6,318 bases of DNA from Bacteroidota bacterium (GTDB lineage: Bacteria; Bacteroidota; Bacteroidia; Chitinophagales; UBA2359). The stretch is taken from positions 1 to 6,318 of the forward strand of contig JAHDGT010000283.1 in the NCBI GenBank assembly GCA_020631675.1. The letters run 5' to 3'. This document shows, one piece after another, positions 1 through 6,138 of this stretch. A program made the position numbers and the translations under genes. Positions within the stretch are counted from its first letter, which is position 1. Each line of letters begins with the position of its first letter. The notes under the pieces were generated by a model that saw nothing but the letters and a program-made list of their open reading frames with translations, searched no databases and was not told the origin of the DNA.

Positions 1-40
1 TTATGCCTGCCAGCGAAGCAGCGAACAGCCGCCGAATTGC

Positions 41-190
41 AACGGATAGCCCGGTGACCGCAGTGGAAAGCTGGCGCTTTCTTAGACTCGAGACATGAGA
101 CTCGAGACATGAGAGATATCTGCTGTGCGCCGACTCTTTAGCCGTTGGCTAGCGCCAGCTTTTTATTGCGGGCACGCAGCCTGCACAAAT
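41..190 (+). repeat. Left copy of a structured intergenic repeat, inverted relative to 6139-6286
   Basis: This copy aligns with the reverse complement of 6139-6286. AACGGATAGCCCG (41-53) matches exactly, GCAGT (60-64) matches, and 82-106 matches 22 of 25 bases. Further blocks are CGCC-N3-TCTTT (128-139), ATTGCG (165-170) and a closing ACAAAT (185-190). Two hairpins lie inside: a 6-bp stem GAAAGC/GCTTTC with loop TGGC (66-81), and GTTGGC/GCCAGC with loop TAGC (144-159, one G-T pair) followed by TTTTT. The second could act as an intrinsic terminator for anything transcribed from the left. AAAGCTGGCGCT (67-78) is also fully complementary to 151-162, so the hairpins could merge into one long stem. 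The outer edge seems to be near 41, because 1-40 shows no convincing match to the other copy and no gene. The function is unknown. It may be a dispersed repeat or a structured RNA. Confidence 0.7.
86..113 (+). repeat. Two tandem 14-bp repeats ACTCGAGACATGAG
   Basis: ACTCGAGACATGAG occurs perfectly twice, at 86-99 and 100-113, between the two hairpins of the left repeat copy. Each unit contains the palindrome CTCGAG. The right copy has a degenerate version of the same array with one exact CTCGAG at 6223-6228. Copy number may therefore vary between members of the repeat family. No function can be assigned. Confidence 0.85.
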
Positions 191-447
191 TTCGTATTAT
201 TTTTTCAATTCTGATGAAAGAACTTAATTGGTCGCACATACGTCCTTTGCCTTGGCTGAATTTTGATGTAGTGTCGGCTCTGCGTTTTATCTTTGGGAAA
301 GTAGTTGTCTTAGGCGGCATATTATAGCCTTAGCGCATCTACTTTATACCTCTGCTCAAATTTTGCCTATACCTACTCTACTCGAAACAGTTGACGCGTT
401 ATGATATGCGGTGATTGGTTCTTGGGCGGATTTCAAATACGTTAAGT
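191..447. other. Gene-free leader between the repeat and the peptidase gene
   Basis: No credible coding frame lies here. The only open frame of any length (145-327, +) starts at a TTG inside the repeat and resembles nothing known to me. Together with 1-190 this makes a 447-base stretch without a gene. It holds the repeat and one promoter candidate at 262-295. If that promoter is used, the peptidase mRNA would carry a leader of roughly 140-145 bases. No riboswitch or strong hairpin was recognised in it. Confidence 0.6.
262..295 (+). promoter_or_regulatory. Candidate Bacteroidota sigma-A promoter for the peptidase gene
   Basis: TTTG at 262-265 and TATCTTTG at 288-295 match the Bacteroidota promoter consensus, a -33 TTTG and a -7 TAnnTTTG, with a 22-base spacer. 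The usual spacer is about 17-23 bases. The -7 box is a full match. Transcription would start near 300, upstream of the ATG at 448. The consensus is short, so a chance match is possible. Confidence 0.4.
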
Positions 448-3400
448 ATGTCAACCTACAGTACTCGGATTTTTACACTTTTCCTCTCTCTTTGGTTCAT
501 CAGTATGGCTGTGATCGCCAGTGATGATTTTACGCTGCCGATCCTTTCTAATGACGAAGGTGACGAAGGTTTGTCTGAATTGATCCTTGTCGGTCAGGAA
601 GAGCAAACTGCTTCACCACAAGAATGGATACCCATTGCCGAGCGCGAGGCCTATCGCGAAGGAGAATTGTATGTGAAGCTTTACGATGATAGCAGAGCGA
701 TAGATGCTACATTGTTCGGGGCGGATGGCTATTTATCGGCTAAGTCTCCTTTTGCGCATTTGCTGGAATTATATGGGATCAGTTATATCGACAGGGCTTT
801 CCCTCGTTTAGCACCTCGTATGGATCCTTATTTAAGAGTGCGCTTTGAAGGGGGGGGCGCGCAAGCGGAGGCATTGATCGCCGCTTTAGAGCAGATCAGA
901 TTTGTTGAGCTTGCGGAGCGAGTACCGCGCCATTATACTTTCTATACGCCGAATGACATACACCCGAATCAGTATAATGTGTTGACGACTTTCGCTGAGG
1001 ATGCTTGGGACTTGACTTTCGGGAGTGCGAATGTGGTGATCGGTATGGTGGATGATGCGGTTTTGACCACGCATGAGGACTTGGCGCCAAATATTTGGGT
1101 GAACCCCGGAGAGATCGCTGGCAATGGCGTTGATGATGATGGCAATGGCTATATAGATGATATTAATGGCTGGGACCCAGCAAGTAATGACAATGACCCG
1201 AATCCGGAAGGAACGGTTGATAATTTTACCTTTTCACATGGTACGCATTGTGCGGGTATTGCTGCGGCGGCAACGGACAATGGTATTGGTATTGCTGCTC
1301 CTTCTTTCAATGTACAGTTGATGGCCGTTAAAACCGCGAATTCGGGAAGTGGTGCTATTGATGCGGGTTATGAGGGGGTTGAATATGCGATCGCTGCCGG
1401 TGCGGACATCATTAGCATGTCTTGGGGTGGTGGTGCGCCCGCGGATGCGGAACAGGCCGTCATGGATATGGCGCATGATATGGGCATTGTATTGATTGCT
1501 GCTGCTGGTAATGATAATGTGGCGGATCCTATGTTCCCGGCTTCTTATAATCATGTGATCAGTGTGGCCGCGATCGACAATAGTGATACCAAAGCCGATT
1601 TTACCAATTATGGAGATAGCATCGACATCTCGGCTCCGGGTGTGCAGATATGGGCACCTGTAGCAACGAATGATTCTGCTTATGAGTACTATGATGGTAC
1701 TTCTATGGCTTGCCCTTATGTGTCTGGTGTAGCGGCTTTGATGTTGTCTATTGATCCTACGGCTTCGCCGGATCGTATTGAAGAATGTTTAAAAGAAACA
1801 GCGGATAATATTGATGACATAAACCCTGGTTTTATTGACCAGTTGGGGGCGGGTAGAGTGAATACCTTCGAGGCGGTGAAGTGTACGCCTAGTATTCCGC
1901 AAGCGGAGTTCACGGCTTCTACGGACATTCCTTGTGCGGGGGAGACCTTTACCTTTTTAGACCAAAGTGCGGGTACGGATCTGGATTCTTGGAATTGGTC
2001 GTTCCCCGGTGGTACACCTACTTCTTCTACAGAACAAAACCCAACGGTGACCTACCCTGCTGATGGGGTGTATGATGTGACTTTGATCGTAGGCAACTAC
2101 TTGGGTTCTGATACGCTAACGCAGCAAATTACAATTGGTGCGCCTACGGCGACCATATCTGGTGATGAGGTGATCCTACAAGGCTATATCGTGAATTTAG
2201 CGGTTGATTTTACAGGTACGCCTCCTTTTGATTTTACTTATTCGGACGGGACGAATACCTATGATTTTACAGGAATCATGGATGATCCGTATCAGATCCC
2301 CGTCTCTCCTGAAAGCAATACGACCTATACCATCACTTCGGTGAATAATGCGATCTGTGTGGGGACAGGTGCTGGAGTCGCCACCATTGTAGTGATCCAA
2401 CCTGACGAGCCGAATGACGATTGTGATAATGCCTTGCCTTTCCCTGAGCTGAACATAGCCGAAGAAAGCTGTGTGGCTGGTAGCACGAATGGCGCGAATG
2501 GAGAGCTGCCTTATATCAATCAGAGCTCTTGTAATGGCATAGATGCGCCTGTACCCGCGGCTGATGTTTGGTACAGCTTTGTAGCAGTATCTAATATTCT
2601 GGATCTGACTTTAGCGTTCACCATGGATACCGCGGTGGTTTCCATTTATGAAGGAACTTGCGAAGGCTTGATCGGTAGAGGTTGTGAGGTGAGTACGGAT
2701 GGTAATATCAGTACGACTTTCTCTCCTACTACGCCAGGTAATACCTTCTATGTTCAAGTAAGCGGTGGTGGTTTGACCGACTTTGGCGACTTCACCCTTT
2801 GTATTGAAAACTATGGTGAAACCATTGATGAAATTTGTATGCTGGGGCAGTCGGTTACCGTTGATCCTTACCCGGTTTTGGGTGCTTATTACCCTGAACA
2901 AACCGTGGAGTTCTGTTTATTCGTAGAGGGCTATAACCAAGCTGCCGCGGATTGGATTCATGGTATCGTTCCTGAATTGGGAGCAGGTTGGGACGCAAGT
3001 ACTTTAGCTCCTACTTCCATTCCACCAGATTGTGATGGTGGTGATCTTTGGGATTGGTATGATTCGGTTACAGGTACAGCGGCCAGTGCTATTGGTCCTG
3101 TTGGTCCTGGATTCTTCATTGATTTAGATAGCGATGGTAATCCAGGCAATAACTTCGGAGATTCTACTTTCGGAGATTGTAACTGGGAGTTTTGTTTCCA
3201 AGTAACTACTACGGACTGTCCGCCAAGTGGAGACGGAGAAGATTTAAGTATCATTTTCCGTAATTACTCTGATTCGGAATCTGGTAGCTGGAGTTCTGAG
3301 AGCATTTGCCCTGATGACCCAGAATACAATTTCGTAGCGGTTTTACGTTGTTGCGCCGCACCTGAAATGACGGGTGTTGACCCACTTTGTAGTGATACGG

Positions 3401-4794
3401 ATGCAGGGGAAGTCACGGCTTCTCCAGTATTAGATTTCAGTACGCCTCCTTTCACCTTTGATTGGAGCACGGGCTTTAGTGAAGTGACCAATACCACCTC
3501 CAGCTTAACCGATCTGGAAGCCGGTTTCTATACGGTAACCGTTACCGATAATGAAGGCTGTTCTTCTGTTTCTTCTTATACCTTGAATGAGGTGGGTGTT
3601 GACTTAGGTGTTACTACTTCTGGTGATACCTTCATCTGCTATGGCGATACGGTAGAGATCTTCGCCTCTGGTGGTACGGAGTATTTCTGGTCGCCAGCGG
3701 GTTCTATGAACGATAATACCCTGAGCAACCCGCTCATCTTCCCTACAGAAAGTACCGAGTACATCGTTGTGGTAGCAGATGCCGATGGTTGTACTAATTA
3801 TGAGTATGTTAGTGTGGTTGTATTAGAAGCACCTCCTGCGGATGCTGGACCGGCAGCTGCGGTTTGCTTGGGCGAGAGTGCTGGCTTAAGTGCCAGTGGA
3901 GGTACGAGTTACGAATGGAGTCCGGCAGCTACTTTGGATAATCCGAATTCCGCCTCTCCAACAGCAACGCCTACGGCTACCACTGTCTATACCGTAACCG
4001 TAACCGATGATTGGGGCTGTACGGCTACTGATGATGTAACAGTATACATTTCGCCACAGCCTTTCTTCCCGCCAACGAGTTTGGATACGACCATCTGTAC
4101 CAGTGATGTGCTGGAAATTCAGTTGACCGATGAATATCCACTATCTAATTACGAATATGCTTGGTCACCCACCACAGGTCTATCGGATCCAAGTTTGCCG
4201 AATACCATGGCAACGATCACGGAAAGCATAGACTATACGATCACGATCACCAACCAGCAGGGTTGCTCGTCTACACAAACCATTTCGGTGAATGTGGCGA
4301 ATGCGGATATCGCGGTTACGGCAACAGATACGACCATCACCTCTGGTGAAACCGCGATCATCGGTGTGACGGAGACTTATGAGGGCTACGAATGGAGTAC
4401 GGGTGAAACCACACCTACGATCAGCGTGACCGAAGCGGGAGATTATATCGTTACGGTAAGCAATGAACTGGGTTGTGCCGCTGTAGATACAGCTACAGTA
4501 GAAGTCTTACTCTTAGATCCACAATATGTAGTGCCTACAGGTTTCTCTCCTAACTATGATGGCGTGAATGATGTCTTCCAGATCGTTCATGATGATAAGA
4601 TCGAAGAAGCCAACTTCGCGGTATATGACCGCTGGGGGCAACTCGTTTTCCAAACCACCGATAGCGTAAAAGCTTGGGATGGTATGCGTGACGGTAAAGC
4701 TGCCGATATGGGGGTTTATGTGATCAGAGGTACGCTTCGCATCATTGACGGTTCGATCATTGAGTTGAAAGGGAATGTGACCTTATTGAGATAG
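448..4794 (+). CDS. Secreted S8 (subtilisin-like) serine peptidase with adhesion modules and T9SS type B sorting domain
   Basis: The product is 1448 residues from the ATG at 448. A TTG 33 bases upstream is in frame, but the ATG gives a textbook signal peptide: Arg7, a hydrophobic core at 8-24 and likely cleavage after VIA24. Residues ~60-165 look like a propeptide region. The S8 domain spans ~190-475, with Asp202 (in MVDDAV), His264 (in SHGTHCAG), oxyanion Asn355 (in AAGND) and Ser419 (in DGTSMACP). An acidic D-x-D-x-N-G loop at 229-234 may bind calcium. Next come a PKD domain (~484-563, WNWSFPGG), an Ig-like module (~567-649), a PPC-like module opening with NDDC (~655-790), an unrecognised Cys/Trp-rich module (~797-969), a SprB-like repeat (~972-1046) and four Ig-like modules (~1057-1354). 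The end is a gliding-motility-associated / CHU_C tail (~1356-1448), with PTGFSPNYDGVNDVF, YDRWGQLVF, GVYVI and a final KGNVTLLR. Predicted role: extracellular or surface protease exported by Sec then T9SS. The substrate is unknown. It is a single gene closed by its own terminator. No frameshift was seen. Confidence 0.95.
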   Translation: MSTYSTRIFTLFLSLWFISMAVIASDDFTLPILSNDEGDEGLSELILVGQEEQTASPQEWIPIAEREAYREGELYVKLYDDSRAIDATLFGADGYLSAKSPFAHLLELYGISYIDRAFPRLAPRMDPYLRVRFEGGGAQAEALIAALEQIRFVELAERVPRHYTFYTPNDIHPNQYNVLTTFAEDAWDLTFGSANVVIGMVDDAVLTTHEDLAPNIWVNPGEIAGNGVDDDGNGYIDDINGWDPASNDNDPNPEGTVDNFTFSHGTHCAGIAAAATDNGIGIAAPSFNVQLMAVKTANSGSGAIDAGYEGVEYAIAAGADIISMSWGGGAPADAEQAVMDMAHDMGIVLIAAAGNDNVADPMFPASYNHVISVAAIDNSDTKADFTNYGDSIDISAPGVQIWAPVATNDSAYEYYDGTSMACPYVSGVAALMLSIDPTASPDRIEECLKETADNIDDINPGFIDQLGAGRVNTFEAVKCTPSIPQAEFTASTDIPCAGETFTFLDQSAGTDLDSWNWSFPGGTPTSSTEQNPTVTYPADGVYDVTLIVGNYLGSDTLTQQITIGAPTATISGDEVILQGYIVNLAVDFTGTPPFDFTYSDGTNTYDFTGIMDDPYQIPVSPESNTTYTITSVNNAICVGTGAGVATIVVIQPDEPNDDCDNALPFPELNIAEESCVAGSTNGANGELPYINQSSCNGIDAPVPAADVWYSFVAVSNILDLTLAFTMDTAVVSIYEGTCEGLIGRGCEVSTDGNISTTFSPTTPGNTFYVQVSGGGLTDFGDFTLCIENYGETIDEICMLGQSVTVDPYPVLGAYYPEQTVEFCLFVEGYNQAAADWIHGIVPELGAGWDASTLAPTSIPPDCDGGDLWDWYDSVTGTAASAIGPVGPGFFIDLDSDGNPGNNFGDSTFGDCNWEFCFQVTTTDCPPSGDGEDLSIIFRNYSDSESGSWSSESICPDDPEYNFVAVLRCCAAPEMTGVDPLCSDTDAGEVTASPVLDFSTPPFTFDWSTGFSEVTNTTSSLTDLEAGFYTVTVTDNEGCSSVSSYTLNEVGVDLGVTTSGDTFICYGDTVEIFASGGTEYFWSPAGSMNDNTLSNPLIFPTESTEYIVVVADADGCTNYEYVSVVVLEAPPADAGPAAAVCLGESAGLSASGGTSYEWSPAATLDNPNSASPTATPTATTVYTVTVTDDWGCTATDDVTVYISPQPFFPPTSLDTTICTSDVLEIQLTDEYPLSNYEYAWSPTTGLSDPSLPNTMATITESIDYTITITNQQGCSSTQTISVNVANADIAVTATDTTITSGETAIIGVTETYEGYEWSTGETTPTISVTEAGDYIVTVSNELGCAAVDTATVEVLLLDPQYVVPTGFSPNYDGVNDVFQIVHDDKIEEANFAVYDRWGQLVFQTTDSVKAWDGMRDGKAADMGVYVIRGTLRIIDGSIIELKGNVTLLR

Positions 4795-4798
4795 CATA

Positions 4799-4830
4799 AA
4801 AAAGCGAGGCAGTTATTTGCTTCGCTTTTT
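4799..4830. terminator. Strong, nearly symmetric intrinsic terminator after the peptidase gene
   Basis: The 13-bp stem AAAAAGCGAGGCA / TGCTTCGCTTTTT has one G-T wobble and encloses the loop GTTATT (4812-4817). It starts five bases after the peptidase stop codon and ends in five T. The A-run on its left makes it a plausible terminator on the minus strand too. It could therefore also stop transcripts running leftward from the lipoprotein gene across the HEPN gene. Confidence 0.9.
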
Positions 4831-4848
4831 CCTATAGCCCTTAAAATT

Positions 4849-4881
4849 CTTTGTGCCTCTTTGTGTACTTCGTTCTTTGTG
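4849..4881 (+). repeat. Cluster of three CTTTGTG motifs upstream of the HEPN gene
   Basis: CTTTGTG occurs at 4849-4855, 4859-4865 and 4875-4881, in the 95-base gap between the terminator and the HEPN start. From memory, similar runs rich in CTTTGTG or its complement CACAAAG recur in intergenic regions of many Bacteroidota; this was not checked. Each unit contains a TTTG box that could serve as a -33 promoter element, but no good TAnnTTTG box was found at the right spacing. Confidence 0.6.
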
Positions 4882-4925
4882 GTCAGCCAATCTTGCCTGA
4901 TTCGATAAAAATTGATTTTGCCCTA

Positions 4926-5333
4926 ATGCAAACCGAGATCAATAAAAAACTGGCGAAAGCCAATGAAGATCTAGCCGCCGCTCAACATCTCTTGAGCGGC
5001 GGTTTTGTTCGTGCTGCCATGAACAGATGCTACTACGCTATTTTTCATGCCGCCAATGCCGCCTTGGTGCGCAAAGGTGGGGCGACAGAGCACATCAAGA
5101 TCAAAGAGCGCTTCATCGCCTTCTACGTCAAAACCGAAAAGCTACCTGCCGCATTCGCGGACTACATCAATAGAGCCGCCAGCACCCGCAGTGCGGCCGA
5201 TTACAAAGACGATTTCGATTTACACAAAGTACAGCCCGAACAAAGAATAGCCGAAGCCAAACGCTTCATCATCGGGGTAGAAGAATTGTTAAAAGAAATG
5301 GGCGGACCCAAACGCATTGTCCGCAAAAGGTAA
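4926..5333 (+). CDS. HEPN-domain protein (UPF0332-like), orphan, no MNT partner seen
   Basis: The product is 135 residues from the ATG at 4926. The frame stays open upstream to a TTG at 4851, but that extension translates the CTTTGTG repeat and is unlikely to be real. No Shine-Dalgarno site is evident. The protein is compact and probably all-helical. The HEPN signature is clear: RCYYAIFHAANAAL with Arg34 and His41 fits the R-x4-6-H motif of the HEPN ribonuclease fold, and STRSAADY (86-93) matches the conserved R..xDY segment of this subfamily. Length is normal for the family. Many relatives are the RNase toxin or the helper subunit of HEPN-MNT toxin-antitoxin pairs. Here the upstream neighbour is the peptidase and the downstream neighbour is a convergent lipoprotein gene, so no MNT nucleotidyltransferase is adjacent. 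Of its 23 alanines, 15 use GCC, which gives it a G+C-rich look. The HEPN call is firm; a toxin role is inference. Confidence 0.88.
   Translation: MQTEINKKLAKANEDLAAAQHLLSGGFVRAAMNRCYYAIFHAANAALVRKGGATEHIKIKERFIAFYVKTEKLPAAFADYINRAASTRSAADYKDDFDLHKVQPEQRIAEAKRFIIGVEELLKEMGGPKRIVRKR
4975..5006 (+). promoter_or_regulatory. Terminator-like hairpin inside the HEPN coding region
   Basis: CCGCCGCTCAA (4975-4985) and TTGAGCGGCGG (4992-5002) form a perfect 11-bp stem with the six-base loop CATCTC, followed at once by TTTT. It begins 49 bases after the ATG and encodes part of residues 17-26. It has the form of an intrinsic terminator, but with a short T-run. It could lower HEPN expression by attenuation or by slowing ribosomes, or it could be a by-product of GCC alanine codons next to an SGG segment. 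Confidence 0.5.
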
Positions 5334-5359
5334 AGAGGTAGTTTAAATCAAGTTGTTGA

Positions 5360-6064
5360 TCACTCCACCGTAAACTGCCAAGGATCACTCCAAAAACCCG
5401 GCTGTCCGTTTTTATATACATTCACTCGCCAGTAGTACAAATTACCCGGCTGCAAGCCATTCACCTGCTTATAAGAGTCACTGATTCCGCTAATGTTCAA
5501 GATAAAAGAACCTGTTTCCAAATCAAATACAGGTGCATCTTCCACCACCTGTAAAGCATAACTCAAAGCATCCAATTCTGGGTACCAGCTTACAAAGGCA
5601 GAGTCAGCTTGCAACACCCCAAAATTCTCTGGTTCTTGTAAGGTAACAGGCGGTGCAGGCGGGTTAAAACAATCATAAGTCAAGGTCGTATCCGTATAAA
5701 ACTTGATCACATCAGACCAGGCCGTTTCCAAACTCGCATTACTCGCCCGCATACGTACATACATGGTATCCGCCCGATCCACCGCATACACAAAGCTACT
5801 CGTTGTACCACCTATTGCGGTTGCTGTCACCTCATTGGTGTACAGCACCGTATCAAAAGGCTCATCCACTGCGATCTCTATCAAATACATTTCTGCTTCC
5901 GACTGCTCATACCAACGCACATCCACACAATGATCCAATTGCTCAAAATTATCGGGTGATACGATCACGGGCGACTGTAAACCATTGTCTTCATTCCCAC
6001 CGCAAGCTACCCAAAGTGCTAGGCTGAACAGCACCCATACAAATAGAATTGACTGATTTTTCAT
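5360..6064 (-). CDS. Predicted outer-membrane lipoprotein with two FN3-like modules
   Basis: The product is 234 residues from the ATG whose complement lies at 6062-6064. The frame extends 14 codons further upstream, but the inner Met gives a proper lipoprotein signal: MKNQ, then a hydrophobic stretch, then LWVAC with lipidated Cys21. Trp at -3 is atypical, though Leu at -4 and Ala at -1 fit. After the Cys comes GGNED. Acidic residues soon after Cys resemble surface-export signals of Bacteroidota lipoproteins, but the match is loose. The mature part holds two similar beta-sandwich modules, ~32-124 and ~139-234. Each has an opening Pro-rich strand with a xNF segment, a central Trp (RWYE, SWYP) and a late WS pair (AWSDVIKFY, FWSDPWQF), as in fibronectin type III folds. 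YYWRVNV at 210-216 is typical of such domains. No enzyme motif is present. The likely role is binding or scaffolding at the envelope, with the partner unknown. The gene converges on the HEPN gene with 26 bases between stop codons. Confidence 0.85.
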   Translation of the reverse strand: MKNQSILFVWVLFSLALWVACGGNEDNGLQSPVIVSPDNFEQLDHCVDVRWYEQSEAEMYLIEIAVDEPFDTVLYTNEVTATAIGGTTSSFVYAVDRADTMYVRMRASNASLETAWSDVIKFYTDTTLTYDCFNPPAPPVTLQEPENFGVLQADSAFVSWYPELDALSYALQVVEDAPVFDLETGSFILNISGISDSYKQVNGLQPGNLYYWRVNVYKNGQPGFWSDPWQFTVE

Positions 6065-6089
6065 ATTCGCAATATCGGTATTCTGAATT

Positions 6090-6107
6090 TGTGAGACAAG
6101 TCTCACA
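6090..6107. promoter_or_regulatory. Perfect palindrome TGTGAGAC-AA-GTCTCACA upstream of the lipoprotein gene
   Basis: Two 8-base arms are separated by AA, and the centre lies about 34 bases upstream of the lipoprotein start codon. The size and symmetry suit a dimeric repressor operator. In RNA the 2-base loop is too tight for the whole stem, so a DNA site is more likely than a leader hairpin. No matching regulator gene is in the window. No convincing TAnnTTTG box was found in 6065-6138 on the minus strand. Confidence 0.5.
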
Positions 6108-6138
6108 TTTGTCTGGGGTTTGCTTTTATTGATATTTT

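Noticed and set aside
1..81. End of a minus-strand gene entering from the left edge (TAA at 3-1)
   Set aside because: The frame is interrupted by another stop at 82-84 and has no start or recognisable protein similarity.
41..190. Integron attC site
   Set aside because: No GTTRRRY / RYYYAAC pair was found at the right positions, and there is no integrase or cassette array.
145..327. 60-residue open frame on the plus strand
   Set aside because: It starts with TTG inside the repeat element, runs through the candidate promoter and shows no recognisable protein features.
415..447. Upstream TTG start adding 11 residues to the peptidase
   Set aside because: The ATG at 448 starts a typical signal peptide; the extension adds only uncharacteristic residues before it.
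1234..1554. 106-residue antisense frame within the peptidase gene, and similar antisense frames at 2958-3254 and 2611-2901
   Set aside because: They lie entirely within a clearly coding domain on the other strand and have low-complexity, shadow-type composition.
3533..3547. Palindrome CGGTAAC-C-GTTACCG in the peptidase gene
   Set aside because: It is explained by codons for the repeated TVTVTD strand of the SprB/Ig-like modules; a related GTAACC run appears again near 3990-4005 for the same reason.
4851..4925. N-terminal extension of the HEPN protein from a TTG
   Set aside because: It translates the CTTTGTG repeat tract and is not part of the HEPN fold; the ATG at 4926 gives a normal family length.
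5358..5392. Direct repeat GATCACTCCA (5358-5367 and 5383-5392)
   Set aside because: The two copies fall in different reading frames at the end of the lipoprotein gene and form no hairpin or attachment-like structure; probably chance.
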